DNA from: an uncultured Chryseobacterium sp.
GTDB taxonomy: Bacteria > Bacteroidota > Bacteroidia > Flavobacteriales > Weeksellaceae
Direction: 5' to 3'
DNA: 64,000 nucleotides
Assembly: GCA_913778505.1 (NCBI GenBank)
Contig: CAJYWD010000036.1
Span: forward strand, 62,001-126,000
The translations under genes and the position numbers were made by a program. The notes under the pieces were generated by a model. The model made no database searches. It was not told the DNA's origin and saw only the letters and a program-made list of their open reading frames with translations. Positions 17,086-26,825 of the stretch are shown in pieces (position 1 is the stretch's first letter; every line of letters begins with the position of its first letter).

Positions 17086-18948
17086 ATGATTAACGAAATA
17101 TATGACGTCATTGTAGTTGGAGCCGGACACGCAGGTTGCGAGGCTGCGGCGGCGGCTGCCAATCTAGGGTCAAAAACACTTCTTGTTACAATGAACATGC
17201 AGACCATTGGACAAATGAGCTGTAATCCTGCAATGGGCGGAATCGCAAAAGGACAGATTGTAAGAGAAATCGATGCGATGGGCGGTTATTCCGGTATTGT
17301 AGCCGATAAATCTGCTATTCAATTCAAAATGCTAAATCTTTCCAAAGGTCCCGCCATGTGGTCTCCAAGAACACAGAATGACCGAACGATGTTTGCAGAA
17401 GAATGGCGTCTAGCTCTCGAAAATACACCTAATCTTGACTTTTTTCAGGATATGGTGAAGCAATTGATTATTGAAAATAATAAGGTTGCCGGAGTTGTAA
17501 CATCTCTTGGAATCGAAATCAAAGCAAAGTCTGTAGTTTTAACCAACGGAACTTTCCTCAATGGATTGATTCACGTGGGAGATAAACAATTAGGTGGCGG
17601 AAGAATGGGAGAACCCAGAGCTTTCGGAATCACAGAGCAATTGGTTTCTTTAGGATTCGAAGCTGGGAGAATGAAGACGGGAACGCCTCCACGTGTAGAC
17701 GGAAGAAGCCTGGACTATTCCAAAATGGAAGAACAAAAAGGCGATGAAAATCCTCAGAAATTCAGTTATTTAGACACACCTAGGTTAACCAAACAATTAA
17801 GCTGTCATATTGTTTACACCAACGAAACTGTACACGATATTTTACGTGAAGGCTTTGACAGAAGTCCGATGTTTAATGGAACTATTCAGAGTTTAGGTCC
17901 AAGATATTGTCCAAGTATCGAGGATAAAATTAACCGATTTGCAGAGAGAAACAGACATCAATTATTTGTAGAACCGGAAGGCTGGAAAACTGTAGAAATC
18001 TATGTGAATGGATTCAGTTCTTCACTTCCGGAAGATGTTCAAATCAAAGCGATGAAACACATTCCAGGTTTCGAAAATGTAAAAGTATTCCGTCCTGGTT
18101 ATGCAATAGAATACGACTACTTCCCTCCTACCCAATTGAACCATACCTTAGAAACAAAACTCGTTGCAAATCTTTATTTCGCCGGTCAAATCAATGGAAC
18201 TACGGGTTATGAAGAAGCTGCAGGGCAAGGTTTAATTGCCGGAATTAATGCTCATAATAAAGTTCATGATAAAGGAGAATTTATTCTGAACAGAGATGAA
18301 GCTTATATCGGTGTTTTAATTGATGATTTGATTACAAAAGGAACCGAGGAACCTTACAGAATGTTCACTTCCCGAGCAGAATATAGATTGCTTTTGAGAC
18401 AAGATAATGCAGATATCAGATTAACTGAAAAAGCTTATCAACTAGGTTTGGCTAAAGAAGAAAGACTAAGAAAAGTTGCAGAAAAAATTGCTAAAAGCGA
18501 TGAATTAGAGACTTTCCTGAGAGAAACTTCTCTCAAACCTGGTATCATCAATCCTATTCTTGAAACTATAGAATCCTCTCCTGTTGACCAAGCCTACAGA
18601 GCAGCTCAAATCCTGACTCGTCCGAATATGACTTTGGAAAGATTAGAAGCCATTGAGGCGATAAAGGATGTCGCTTCAACTTACCAAGATGAAGTGAGAG
18701 AACAAGCAGAAATCAATATTAAATATAAAGGTTACATCGAGAAAGAAAAGGAAAATGTAGCTAAACTGAACAGATTGGAAACCATCAGAATTCCTGAAGA
18801 TTTTGATTATTCCAAAATCACGTCTCTTTCTGCTGAAGCCAAACAAAAAATGGGCAAAGTAAAACCTAAAACTATTGCTCAGGCAGGAAGAATCAGTGGT
18901 GTTTCGCCGGCAGATATTAATGTGCTTTTGATATATTTGGGTAGATAA
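17086..18948 (+). CDS. mnmG: tRNA uridine 5-carboxymethylaminomethyl modification enzyme MnmG (GidA)
   Basis: 620 residues; with MnmE it makes the (c)mnm5 group on wobble U34 of several tRNAs, using FAD. Visible motifs are the FAD-binding GAGHAGCEAA at 12-21, the SCNPAMGGIAKG block with a catalytic cysteine, LTNGTFLNGLIHVG, GRMKTGTPPR, and the C-terminal MnmE/tRNA-binding region with VSPADINVLLIYL. Length is normal. It is bracketed by two inverted parS sites 34 bp before and 10 bp after the gene. mnmG/gidA is a classical origin-linked gene in many bacteria, which fits the candidate oriC 3 kb downstream. Confidence 0.96.
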   Translation: MINEIYDVIVVGAGHAGCEAAAAAANLGSKTLLVTMNMQTIGQMSCNPAMGGIAKGQIVREIDAMGGYSGIVADKSAIQFKMLNLSKGPAMWSPRTQNDRTMFAEEWRLALENTPNLDFFQDMVKQLIIENNKVAGVVTSLGIEIKAKSVVLTNGTFLNGLIHVGDKQLGGGRMGEPRAFGITEQLVSLGFEAGRMKTGTPPRVDGRSLDYSKMEEQKGDENPQKFSYLDTPRLTKQLSCHIVYTNETVHDILREGFDRSPMFNGTIQSLGPRYCPSIEDKINRFAERNRHQLFVEPEGWKTVEIYVNGFSSSLPEDVQIKAMKHIPGFENVKVFRPGYAIEYDYFPPTQLNHTLETKLVANLYFAGQINGTTGYEEAAGQGLIAGINAHNKVHDKGEFILNRDEAYIGVLIDDLITKGTEEPYRMFTSRAEYRLLLRQDNADIRLTEKAYQLGLAKEERLRKVAEKIAKSDELETFLRETSLKPGIINPILETIESSPVDQAYRAAQILTRPNMTLERLEAIEAIKDVASTYQDEVREQAEINIKYKGYIEKEKENVAKLNRLETIRIPEDFDYSKITSLSAEAKQKMGKVKPKTIAQAGRISGVSPADINVLLIYLGR

Positions 18949-18957
18949 AATAAAAGA

Positions 18958-18973
18958 TGTTCCACGTGAAACA
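18958..18973 (+). promoter_or_regulatory. parS: parS centromere site (ParB-binding), right copy
   Basis: TGTTCCACGTGAAACA is a perfect match to the parS consensus TGTTNCACGTGAAACA, 10 bp after the mnmG stop. It is inverted relative to the copy at 17037. Confidence 0.92.
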
Positions 18974-19016
18974 TTAGTTCATTTGAAATTATTTGATTTG
19001 ACGTTTCAAATTATTC

Positions 19017-19058
19017 AACTTCAAATCTTAAACTTCAAATCTCAAACTTCAAATCTCA
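19017..19058. repeat. Tandem 14-bp repeat, three units
   Basis: AACTTCAAATCTTA then AACTTCAAATCTCA twice in direct tandem, ending 9 bp before the methyltransferase start. One base differs in the first unit. Confidence 0.85.
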
Positions 19059-19067
19059 AATTAATTT

Positions 19068-19889
19068 ATGAAAATTAAAGACCATTTTCTTACACAGGAA
19101 GAATTTGATATAGTAGAGACTGATACAAAAGGTGTTTTCAAAACCTCTCCTATTCCTACTAATATTTCAAGATATTATGAAAGTGAAGATTATATTTCGC
19201 ACCATCAGGATTCGGGAAGTTTGAAAGAAAAAATGTATAAATTTCTACAGTCTTTTAATCTTCAATACAAAAAAAATATTTTGGTTGATCGAATTAAAAA
19301 TGGTTCTAACGTTTTAGATTATGGTTGCGGTGCCGGAGAATTTATAAAGTTTATTGAGAATGATTTCCGGACTTTTGGATTCGAACCCAATTCAGATGCG
19401 AGAAATGCAGCTATCAAAAAGACTGAAAAAACTAAAATTATTGACGATTTAGATTCAATTGAAAATCAAAGTTTGGACGCCATTACACTTTGGCACGTTT
19501 TCGAACACATCGAAAATCAGAGCGAAATGCTGGACATTTTTTATTCAAAATTAAAAGAAAAAGGTTTGCTAATTATTGCAGTTCCCAATCCGACTTCTTA
19601 CGATGCGAAACATTACAAAGAATTTTGGGCAGCGTATGATGTGCCAAGACACGTTTATCACTTTTCAAAAAATGGAATGGAAAATCTGATTTCAAAAAAT
19701 TCAGATTGGAAATTAAGAAAAATTAAACCGCTATTACTCGATTCATTTTATATCTCCATGTTGAGCGAAAAATATAAAAAATCACCCCTTTTTTGGCTGA
19801 AAGCAGTCTTTCACGGAACGATTTCTAACGTAAAGGCACTTTTTAACTCGGAATTTTCAAGTTTGATATACATTATCGAAAAAATTTAG
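19068..19889 (+). CDS. Class I SAM-dependent methyltransferase
   Basis: 273 residues. The SAM-binding motif I is VLDYGCGAGEF (about 81-91), motif II-like acidic turns follow at GFEPN, and the LWHVFEHIENQ segment near 145 is typical of the Methyltransf_23/UbiG-like group. An N-terminal extension (about 1-75) precedes the Rossmann domain. The substrate cannot be told from sequence; relatives act on lipids, quinones or surface glycans. It follows mnmG by 119 bp, with parS and a tandem repeat between, so it may have its own promoter. Confidence 0.85.
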   Translation: MKIKDHFLTQEEFDIVETDTKGVFKTSPIPTNISRYYESEDYISHHQDSGSLKEKMYKFLQSFNLQYKKNILVDRIKNGSNVLDYGCGAGEFIKFIENDFRTFGFEPNSDARNAAIKKTEKTKIIDDLDSIENQSLDAITLWHVFEHIENQSEMLDIFYSKLKEKGLLIIAVPNPTSYDAKHYKEFWAAYDVPRHVYHFSKNGMENLISKNSDWKLRKIKPLLLDSFYISMLSEKYKKSPLFWLKAVFHGTISNVKALFNSEFSSLIYIIEKI

Positions 19890-20002
19890 AAAGTCGATTT
19901 TTGATATATTTATGAAAGTCGATTTTTAATGATTTTCACGGAATTTTAAATTTCTGGAATTAAATTATTGTAATTTGGTTTTCGAAAAGTAAATAAGCAA
20001 AA

Positions 20003-20602
20003 ATGAAAAACATACCATTTGTCTTGATTGCATTTTCTTTGCTTTCGTGCAAAAAAACTGTTTTGGATAATCGATGGAATATTTTTTCTGTTAATCCCAA
20101 TATCCAAAAAAATGTCAACTTCAAAAAAATGAATTCCGAAAAAGAATTTGAAATGTTATTTGATAGTTCTACACTGAAAAAGAAAACCAATAATATTATC
20201 TTTCTAACTGATTCTGCAATAAATTTTAAAGATACTCTAAACGCTAAAAAAAGTATATTTATTAAAAATAGAAAATGTAATGCACATTTTTGGAAGTCCG
20301 ATACGCTTTCAATAAACGTGATGAATAGTAATGGTTTCAGCGGAAACGGATTTACAATTTCGGTTTTCGAAAACCACTATAAAATTGATTATTCATCTTT
20401 TACCGATACACAACCACACAAAAATGAGAAACCGAAATTGAATTTCGGTTTCATAAAATTAATTTTGAATAAGAAAAACTATAAAGCTAATGACAGTATT
20501 TTTGGCTATGTAGAGTTCAAATGCATTGATGAAAATTCATATCCAAAACCTGTTGAGCGCTTTGCAAAGGGCTATTTCAGAAGTAAAATAGAAAAATATT
20601 GA
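20003..20602 (+). CDS. Hypothetical lipoprotein, 199 aa
   Basis: A signal peptide with lipobox (MKNIPFVLIAFSLLSC, Cys16) followed by KK suggests export and lipidation. The mature part is Lys/Asn/Phe-rich with beta-like alternation (GFTISVFENHYKIDYSSF) and ends YFRSKIEKY. No known domain is recognised. It lies 113 bp after the methyltransferase gene, and the gap holds a near-repeat of GAAAGTCGATTTTT. It is convergent with pgk, whose stop is 34 bp away. Confidence 0.7.
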   Translation: MKNIPFVLIAFSLLSCKKTVLDNRWNIFSVNPNIQKNVNFKKMNSEKEFEMLFDSSTLKKKTNNIIFLTDSAINFKDTLNAKKSIFIKNRKCNAHFWKSDTLSINVMNSNGFSGNGFTISVFENHYKIDYSSFTDTQPHKNEKPKLNFGFIKLILNKKNYKANDSIFGYVEFKCIDENSYPKPVERFAKGYFRSKIEKY

Positions 20603-20636
20603 ATTTACTTTTAATCTGCTTCAAAATATATAATTC

Positions 20637-21827
20637 TTAACCATTTACCGCAGCAACTCCAGGCAACTCCAAGCCTTCCAAACTTTCCAACATTGCTCCT
20701 CCTCCAGTAGAGACGTAACTTACTTTATCAGAATAACCGAATTGCTTAACGAAAGCTACGCTGTCTCCTCCTCCAACTAGAGAAAAAGCTCCAAGTCTAG
20801 TTGCTTCTGCGATACTGTCTCCTAAAGCTTTAGTTCCGGCAGCAAAATTAGACATCTCAAAAACACCAATTGGTCCATTCCAAAGAATCGTTTTCGAATT
20901 AAGCAGAACGTCATTGAAAATTTCCCTGGACTTTGGACCAGCGTCCAGACCTTGCCATTCTTCAGGAATCTCTCTGATATTACATTCTTTTTTGTTGGCT
21001 TCGTTATTAAAATCATCAGCTATAATCACATCTGTCGGAAGATAAACTTCTACCTTATGCTGTTTAGCTTTTTCTAAAATCTCCAATGCTAAATTCAATT
21101 TATCCTCTTCAACAATAGATTTCCCAATTTTTCCTCCAAGAGCTTTGATGAAAGTAAAAGACATTCCACCACCGATAATCAGATTGTCTACAGCAGGAAG
21201 GATATTCTCTATGATCGTGATTTTAGTAGAAACTTTTGACCCACCAAGTATTGCAGTTACAGGCTTTTCTCCTGATTTGAGGACTTTATCGATGGCCACC
21301 AATTCATTTTCCATCAGTAAACCGAAAAATTTAGTAGAAGGGAAAAACTCAGCGATAACCGCTGTGGAAGCGTGCGCTCTGTGGGCAGTTCCGAAGGCAT
21401 CATTCACGTAAGCATCGCCTAATTTTGACAATTTTTCAGCAAAATCTCTGTCACCTTTTTCTTCTTCATTATGAAAACGAAGGTTCTCTAATAATAAGAT
21501 TTCACCAGGTTTAAGATCCTGAGCAGCTTGCTCTGCCTTCTCTCCTACTGATTCCTCTACGAACTTCACTTCTTTGTCAAGGACAGCTGAAACCTCGTCC
21601 AGTACGTGTTTAAGGGAAAATTTATCATTTACTTCGCCCTTTGGTCTTCCCAAATGAGTCATCAAGATCACGGCGCCACCGTCATTCAGGATTTTCTCCA
21701 CAGTAGGTTTCACTGCAGAGATCCTGGTATTATCCGTCACTTTGAGATTTTCGTCCTGCGGCACGTTGAAATCTACACGCACCAAGGCTTTCTTATTTTT
21801 GAAATCGAAATCCTTTATTGTTTTCAT
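20637..21827 (-). CDS. pgk: Phosphoglycerate kinase
   Basis: 396 residues; glycolytic transfer of phosphate from 1,3-bisphosphoglycerate to ADP. The N-terminal signature [10 protein letters not shown] (residues 17-26), the MTHLGRPKG substrate loop, [33 protein letters not shown] and the nucleotide loop VGGGDSVAF are all present in order. Length matches bacterial enzymes. It is transcribed away from the candidate origin region that starts at 21828 and faces the lipoprotein gene at 20602. Confidence 0.97.
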   Translation of the reverse strand: MKTIKDFDFKNKKALVRVDFNVPQDENLKVTDNTRISAVKPTVEKILNDGGAVILMTHLGRPKGEVNDKFSLKHVLDEVSAVLDKEVKFVEESVGEKAEQAAQDLKPGEILLLENLRFHNEEEKGDRDFAEKLSKLGDAYVNDAFGTAHRAHASTAVIAEFFPSTKFFGLLMENELVAIDKVLKSGEKPVTAILGGSKVSTKITIIENILPAVDNLIIGGGMSFTFIKALGGKIGKSIVEEDKLNLALEILEKAKQHKVEVYLPTDVIIADDFNNEANKKECNIREIPEEWQGLDAGPKSREIFNDVLLNSKTILWNGPIGVFEMSNFAAGTKALGDSIAEATRLGAFSLVGGGDSVAFVKQFGYSDKVSYVSTGGGAMLESLEGLELPGVAAVNG

Positions 21828-22497
21828 AAATAGTATTTAAGGTTTTTAAAAGCGTGCAAATACTTCTGCCCTCTTTGTTTCACAAATTTAAAACTAATTA
21901 TTCCCTCACGGAAATTAAATTTCCAAAAGAAATCCACAAACCTATTCGTACAATCATAAACAACCTTTTTTTCTTTTTAATAAAAATAAATATTGTAGTC
22001 TATTGTTGTAGTGCGGGATTATGGGGAAAACTAAAAGTCTTTTATTTCATCACAGGAAATGTGGAGTAACAGGTAGTTTTTTAACATCAATTTATTATTG
22101 AAAATCAAAATATTAGGGCTCTTACTAACATTTGTGGGTAATTTCAATTGCATCTAAAATATTCAAAACTGCGGTGCGGATAAATCTTCTTAATCTCCAC
22201 AGGAACTTTTTCAAAATTCTGAATTGTTTTCAGCATCAATTTTTGCATTACGAAAATTAATCCGGGATTTAAAGAGTTATTTCGCAGAAGTTTTCCACAG
22301 GTTTTCTCAGCTTATCTAACAAAGTATCGTCAGCTGGATAAAAATGCGGTCAAAATCTGTTATAGAATGTAAGTAATTTTAAATCTATTGATTTATAGAT
22401 AATTATAGATCAATATTATTGACGATGTTTAATAAATTAAGATGTTATATGTAAGAAATATGTACTAATTTTATAGTCTGATAAAATTGAATTAAAA
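21828..22497. other. Candidate chromosomal replication origin (oriC) region, 670 bp non-coding
   Basis: No supported gene. On either strand there are DnaA-box-like 9-mers: TTTTCCACA at 22291-22299 (fits TTWTNCACA exactly), TGTGGGTAA at 22133-22141 and TGCGGATAA at 22175-22183 (each one base from TGTGGATAA), plus weaker 7/9 matches near 21930, 22060, 22193 and 22333. They are followed by a very AT-rich stretch (22376-22440) that could be the unwinding element. The flanking genes, pgk (minus) and rpiB (plus), diverge from it. Two parS sites lie 3-5 kb away. The sites are seen; origin function is inference. Confidence 0.6.
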
Positions 22498-22929
22498 ATG
22501 AGAAAAATTGCAATAGCTGCAGACCACGCCGGTTTTGAGTATAAAGAACTGATCAAGAAATATCTGGAAGGAAAAGTGGAAGTCAAAGATTATGGCACCT
22601 ACTCCACCAATTCTGTGGATTATCCGGACTATGTACATCCCGCAGCCAGTTCTGTGGAAAGTGGGGAAAACGAACTTGGAATCCTGATTTGCGGAAGTGG
22701 AAATGGCGTACAAATTACGGCGAATAAACATCAGAAAATCCGTTGTGCACTGTGCTGGATGCCGGAAATCGCTTCTCTTGCAAGACAACACAACGATGCC
22801 AATATGATTTCTATACCGGCGCGATTTATATCGAAGGAACTGGCTTTTGAGATTGTAGACAGATTTTTGAACACAGATTTCGAAGGTGGAAGACACCAGA
22901 ACCGCGTCAATAAAATTCCATTTTGCTAA
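22498..22929 (+). CDS. rpiB: Ribose-5-phosphate isomerase B
   Basis: 143 residues; interconverts ribose-5-phosphate and ribulose-5-phosphate in the pentose phosphate pathway. RpiB/LacAB features are AADHAGFEYKE at 7-17, DYPDYVHPAA, the active-site loop LICGSGNGVQITANK with its cysteine, and ALCWMPEIASLARQHNDANMISIPARF. Length is typical. It starts at the right edge of the candidate origin region and has its own terminator 10 bp after the stop. Confidence 0.95.
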   Translation: MRKIAIAADHAGFEYKELIKKYLEGKVEVKDYGTYSTNSVDYPDYVHPAASSVESGENELGILICGSGNGVQITANKHQKIRCALCWMPEIASLARQHNDANMISIPARFISKELAFEIVDRFLNTDFEGGRHQNRVNKIPFC

Positions 22930-22938
22930 CTATAAAAG

Positions 22939-22965
22939 AGCCTGTAATTATGAAGATTACAGGCT
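22939..22965 (+). terminator. Rho-independent terminator of rpiB
   Basis: A perfect 10-bp stem (AGCCTGTAAT/ATTACAGGCT) with a 7-base loop, followed by TTATTTTTT. Confidence 0.9.
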
Positions 22966-23146
22966 TTATTTTTTAAGTTGTATATTTGCTGCGCATTTCA
23001 CAGAGAAAGTTCTTTCTCACGAAACCATAAATTAATACAAAGGTTTCCAAAACTCCCCTATTTTATTTTATCTTTATTAAAAATTAAATCCTATTTGGGA
23101 TTGTTGTTGTTGCACATAAATGAAGATGAATTTTAAATTTTAAACA

Positions 23147-25297
23147 ATGAAAAACAAAAAACATACATCTCATAAAAACGAACAGAAACTCCAGGATTTA
23201 GGGAGGAAAATCGTTCGGTTTATGAGTCAGAAAACTTCCAAAATCTACAATTACAAACAGATTGCGGAAGGTATCGATTACAAAAATCCGAGACAAAGAG
23301 AATTGGTGATTCAGGCACTTCACAGATTGCAGGCAACTCAGAAAATCAAAGAAACCGAGAAAGGCAAATACATCGTCAACCTTAATATTGAAGGGACTTT
23401 GACAGGTGTCATAGATTTCAACCAATCCGGGAATGCTTATGTGAAAGTTGAAGGTATCAATGATGATATTTTTATCCATCAGAAAAATGTTAAAGATGCT
23501 TTACAAGGCGATAAAGTCCTGATTGTGACTTACAATTTCAAAGGCAAAAAACTGGAAGGTTCCGTGGTGGAAGTTCTGGAACGTGCCAGAGAAAATTTCG
23601 TCGGCACATTCCAGTATGTGGAGCACAAGGACTTTGGTTTTGTCGTGTTTGACAAAAAAACCATCAACACGGATATGTTCATCAGCAAAAACCATTTCAA
23701 CGGCGCTCAGGACGGCGATAAAGTGGTGGTCAAAATGCTGGACTGGAAGTCGGGAAGTAAAAATCCGGAAGGCGAAATCGTTACCGTTTTGGGTGCGCCT
23801 GGCGACCACGAGACCGAAATCCATTCCATTCTCGCTGAATATGGTTTGCCTTACAATTTTCCTCCCGAAGTGGAAAACGAAGCCGACCAGATTGACCGCA
23901 GTATCAATGCGGAAGAAGTGGCCAAGCGCTGGGATATGCGAGACATTTGTACCTTTACCATTGACCCGAAAGATGCCAAAGATTTTGACGATGCTTTGTC
24001 TATCAGAAAATTAGAAAACGGACTGTGGGAAATCGGCGTTCATATTGCGGATGTTTCGCATTATGTGAAACCGGGAACGGTTTTAGACGATGAAGCTTAT
24101 GCCAGAGCAACCTCAGTTTATCTGGTAGATAGAGTAGTGCCGATGCTTCCGGAGGTCTTGAGTAATGACGTCTGTTCACTCCGCCCGAATGAGGATAAAT
24201 TCACATTCTCAGCCGTTTTTGAGATGGATGATGAGGCGAAAATCCATAAGCAATGGTTTGGCAGAACGGTCATTCATTCCGACAGACGATTTGCCTACGA
24301 GGAAGCACAGGAAAGGATCGAAACCGGCGAAGGTGATCTGGTGGAAGAAATTCTTCAGCTTGATAAACTGGCCAAAATCATGAGAGCGGAACGTATCCGG
24401 AACGGTGCAATTACCTTTGACAGAAGCGAAGTCAGATTTAACCTCGATGAAAATAACAAGCCAATTGGCGTTTACTTCAAAGTCAGCAAGGATTCCAACC
24501 ATTTGATAGAAGAATTTATGCTTTTGGCGAATAAAAAAGTATCCGAATTCATCTCATTAAACAAGAATAATCAGCCAACTGGAAATACCTTTATTTACAG
24601 AATTCACGATGATCCGGATCCGGCGAAACTGACAGCTTTGCGGGATTTTGTCGGAACTTTCGGGTACAAAATGGACCTTGCCAATACCAAAAAAGTCGCC
24701 GAATCGTTGAACCGATTGTTAACCGATGTCAAAGGTAAAGGCGAGGAGAATATGATAGAAACCCTGGCAATGAGAAGTATGAGCAAAGCCGTTTATTCCA
24801 CCGACCCGATTGGTCATTACGGACTAGGCTTCGAATATTATTCGCACTTTACATCACCCATTCGACGTTATCCGGATTTGATTGCGCATAGATTGCTACA
24901 ACATTATTTGGACGGTGGAAAATCGCCTAACAGGGAAGTGGTGGAAGAACAGGCAAAACATTGCTCCGCAATGGAACGTCTGGCAGCAGAAGCAGAAAGA
25001 GAAAGCATCAAATTTATGCAGGTCAAATTTATGGAAGACCACGTTGGCGAAGTTTTCTCAGGCGTTATTTCCGGTGTTGCAGAATATGGTTTTTGGGTGG
25101 AAATTCCTGAAAATGGAGCAGAAGGAATGATAAAATTGCGAGATTTGGTGGATGATTCATATTCTTTGGATGCGAAAAATTATGCAATTATAGGTTCCAG
25201 AACAGGTAACACTTACCAACTAGGAGACGAGGTCAAAATCAAAGTAGTGAAAGCTAATTTGATTGCTAAGCAACTGGATTTTAAGATTATTGAATAA
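23147..25297 (+). CDS. rnr: Ribonuclease R
   Basis: 716 residues; a processive 3'-5' exoribonuclease that degrades structured RNA. Order: a winged-helix-like N terminus, cold-shock domains (about 80-225), the RNB catalytic domain with TIDPKDAKDFDDALS near 275-289 holding the metal-binding aspartates, YSHFTSPIRRYPDLIAHRLL near 565-585, and a C-terminal S1 domain (about 630-716; FSGVISGVAEYGFWVEI). Length fits Bacteroidota RNase R. It follows rpiB by 217 bp, including that gene's terminator, and ends in its own terminator. Confidence 0.95.
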   Translation: MKNKKHTSHKNEQKLQDLGRKIVRFMSQKTSKIYNYKQIAEGIDYKNPRQRELVIQALHRLQATQKIKETEKGKYIVNLNIEGTLTGVIDFNQSGNAYVKVEGINDDIFIHQKNVKDALQGDKVLIVTYNFKGKKLEGSVVEVLERARENFVGTFQYVEHKDFGFVVFDKKTINTDMFISKNHFNGAQDGDKVVVKMLDWKSGSKNPEGEIVTVLGAPGDHETEIHSILAEYGLPYNFPPEVENEADQIDRSINAEEVAKRWDMRDICTFTIDPKDAKDFDDALSIRKLENGLWEIGVHIADVSHYVKPGTVLDDEAYARATSVYLVDRVVPMLPEVLSNDVCSLRPNEDKFTFSAVFEMDDEAKIHKQWFGRTVIHSDRRFAYEEAQERIETGEGDLVEEILQLDKLAKIMRAERIRNGAITFDRSEVRFNLDENNKPIGVYFKVSKDSNHLIEEFMLLANKKVSEFISLNKNNQPTGNTFIYRIHDDPDPAKLTALRDFVGTFGYKMDLANTKKVAESLNRLLTDVKGKGEENMIETLAMRSMSKAVYSTDPIGHYGLGFEYYSHFTSPIRRYPDLIAHRLLQHYLDGGKSPNREVVEEQAKHCSAMERLAAEAERESIKFMQVKFMEDHVGEVFSGVISGVAEYGFWVEIPENGAEGMIKLRDLVDDSYSLDAKNYAIIGSRTGNTYQLGDEVKIKVVKANLIAKQLDFKIIE

Positions 25298-25320
25298 TTT
25301 AAGAAAAATAGAAAAATTTG

Positions 25321-25347
25321 AAACCGTCTTTTTAGGACGGTTTTTTT
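25321..25347 (+). terminator. Rho-independent terminator of rnr
   Basis: Stem AAACCGTC/GACGGTTT with a 7-base loop and a T-run. The accessory toxin region starts directly after it. Confidence 0.88.
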
Positions 25348-25432
25348 ATGGAAAGAAAATAAAAATAATACGTCAAGTTTTGTCGCTACCGCCATCTAGA
25401 TTTGCTGTCAGAAACTTTAAAAATGTGTTTTT

Positions 25433-26463
25433 ATGAAAAATATTTTAGATGTAATTGATGATTTTGATAAAGAAAGCCAAAGAATACTCCTTGGAAGTCG
25501 AGTCATATAGCGTATTTCTGTGGTATTTATAACGGAATTGTTGAGTTTATTGCCGGTTTTATTGATATCGGCTTATTAGCAATTAATATTGTCATAAGTG
25601 ATCTGTTGGGTGGAGAAACTAATCTGGAATTTTTGGAAATCAGAGAGGCGGTAGAAGAAACACTGAGCAAAATTTTAGAAGATTCCGGAAAGGTATTTAA
25701 TGACATTATAGAAGCAGTTAAAAACTATAAGTATTCTCGTTATGATGACCCGAAACTTAACCAATACCAGATACAGTACAACGAAGGTGAAGATACTGTT
25801 TTGGCAACAGATATTATAATAGCCATAATAACTATAATAAAAGCCATTGCAAAACTTGCCAAGCTTTTACCTAAATTTACGAAATGGATTGATGAGGTTT
25901 TGTTGAGAAATGGCAGAGGAGCATTGAAGGCAGAAGAAGCTTTACAAGAAGCCAAAAGAACAAAAAAACTAATTGGAGTAATCGAGTACGAAATGCTGAA
26001 TCCTAACTTGCTCAAAAAGTATATTGATGATGCTGTGAAAATCTGCAAAGAAAGAGGGATTAACCTTGAAATAAAATGGATTGACAATGCACATCCACGT
26101 TTTAATGAACCAGATTATTTGGGAGGATTTAGAATTACAAATGATTAAAATAAAGTAATTTTAAGTTTACGACCAGAATGCCCTAAAATAACCTGGCATC
26201 ACGAGAGAAAACATTTAGAGGATTTCTTAGAGCTAGGTTGGAAAAAATATAGTAATATTTCTAAAACGACTCCTTGGAAGCACGAAGAATCTGTTTGGAA
26301 TTATATTCTCAAAAACAGAAATAAATGGAGTGAACCCGAATTGGTGGATGCGTATGAATATGTAAAAAACTATACTTTTGAAAACAGTTCATACAAAGTT
26401 AAATTTGAATTAAAAGAAATGGAAGATTTAGGAGTAAAATTAGGTTTAATAAATAAAAAATAA
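25433..26463 (+). pseudogene. Broken polymorphic toxin with zincin (HExxH) C-terminal domain
   Basis: An ATG at 25433 opens MKNILDVIDDFDKES, but a stop follows at 25508-25510. One base of frameshift near 25480 leads into a long frame (NTPWKSSHIAYFCGIYNGI..., amphipathic membrane-like segments) that runs to a TAA at 26146-26148. The same frame then reopens to 26463 and contains HERKH (26200-26214), an HExxH zincin site, with a downstream pattern (WNYILKNRNKWSEPELVDAYEYV) like metallopeptidase toxin domains. The stop therefore removes the catalytic part. A candidate immunity gene follows 4 bp later. Without the two lesions this would be one toxin-bearing chain; its secretion route is not evident. 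Confidence 0.7.
25858..25894 (+). repeat. Toxin cassette junction repeat, copy 1
   Basis: A 37-bp segment, 35/37 identical to 26873-26909. In both places it encodes AK..L.KFTKWID, and the proteins diverge afterwards. It marks the boundary between shared toxin backbone and variable C-terminal domain. Confidence 0.85.
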
Positions 26464-26467
26464 TATT

Positions 26468-26821
26468 ATGAAACTTACAGCAGATCAAGTAAAAGAAATT
26501 ATAAAAAAAGTACATAAAGACTTAGATTTGTATCACAGTGATAAATATCCAATTTATTGTAATTTTAGCACACATTCTGACAGAGTAAGAGGATTTAATT
26601 CTCCTTCATGGGGAGGAGGTTACGACTACCGAGATCCCGAATCAGTTGGAGATGAAATTAACTATGGAGAATTTCCAGAATACATTATTTCTATAGATGA
26701 TGAAAAAGGTGAAGCCTTTGCGTATCATTATTACACAGGACATATCCGAATAAAGCTTAACGAAAAAGGAAATTATGAAGTTGTAGGAAAATTGTATGAT
26801 TACAGTAAACTTGGTAAATAG
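26468..26821 (+). CDS. Candidate immunity protein for the zincin toxin, 117 aa
   Basis: A 117-residue acidic soluble protein (MKLTADQVKEIIKKVHKDLDL..., several Tyr and Trp, FPEYIISIDDEKGEAFAYHYYTGHIRI). It starts 4 bp after the remnant toxin frame and ends in a good terminator, the usual position of an immunity gene in a toxin cassette. Its own frame is intact although the toxin is broken. No named immunity family is recognised, and the pairing rests on position alone. Confidence 0.6.
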   Translation: MKLTADQVKEIIKKVHKDLDLYHSDKYPIYCNFSTHSDRVRGFNSPSWGGGYDYRDPESVGDEINYGEFPEYIISIDDEKGEAFAYHYYTGHIRIKLNEKGNYEVVGKLYDYSKLGK

Positions 26822-26825
26822 TTCC

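Noticed and set aside
17566..17581. A third parS-like sequence (TGATTCACGTGGGAGA) inside mnmG
   Set aside because: It has three mismatches and encodes the conserved LIHVGD part of MnmG, so codon constraint explains it.
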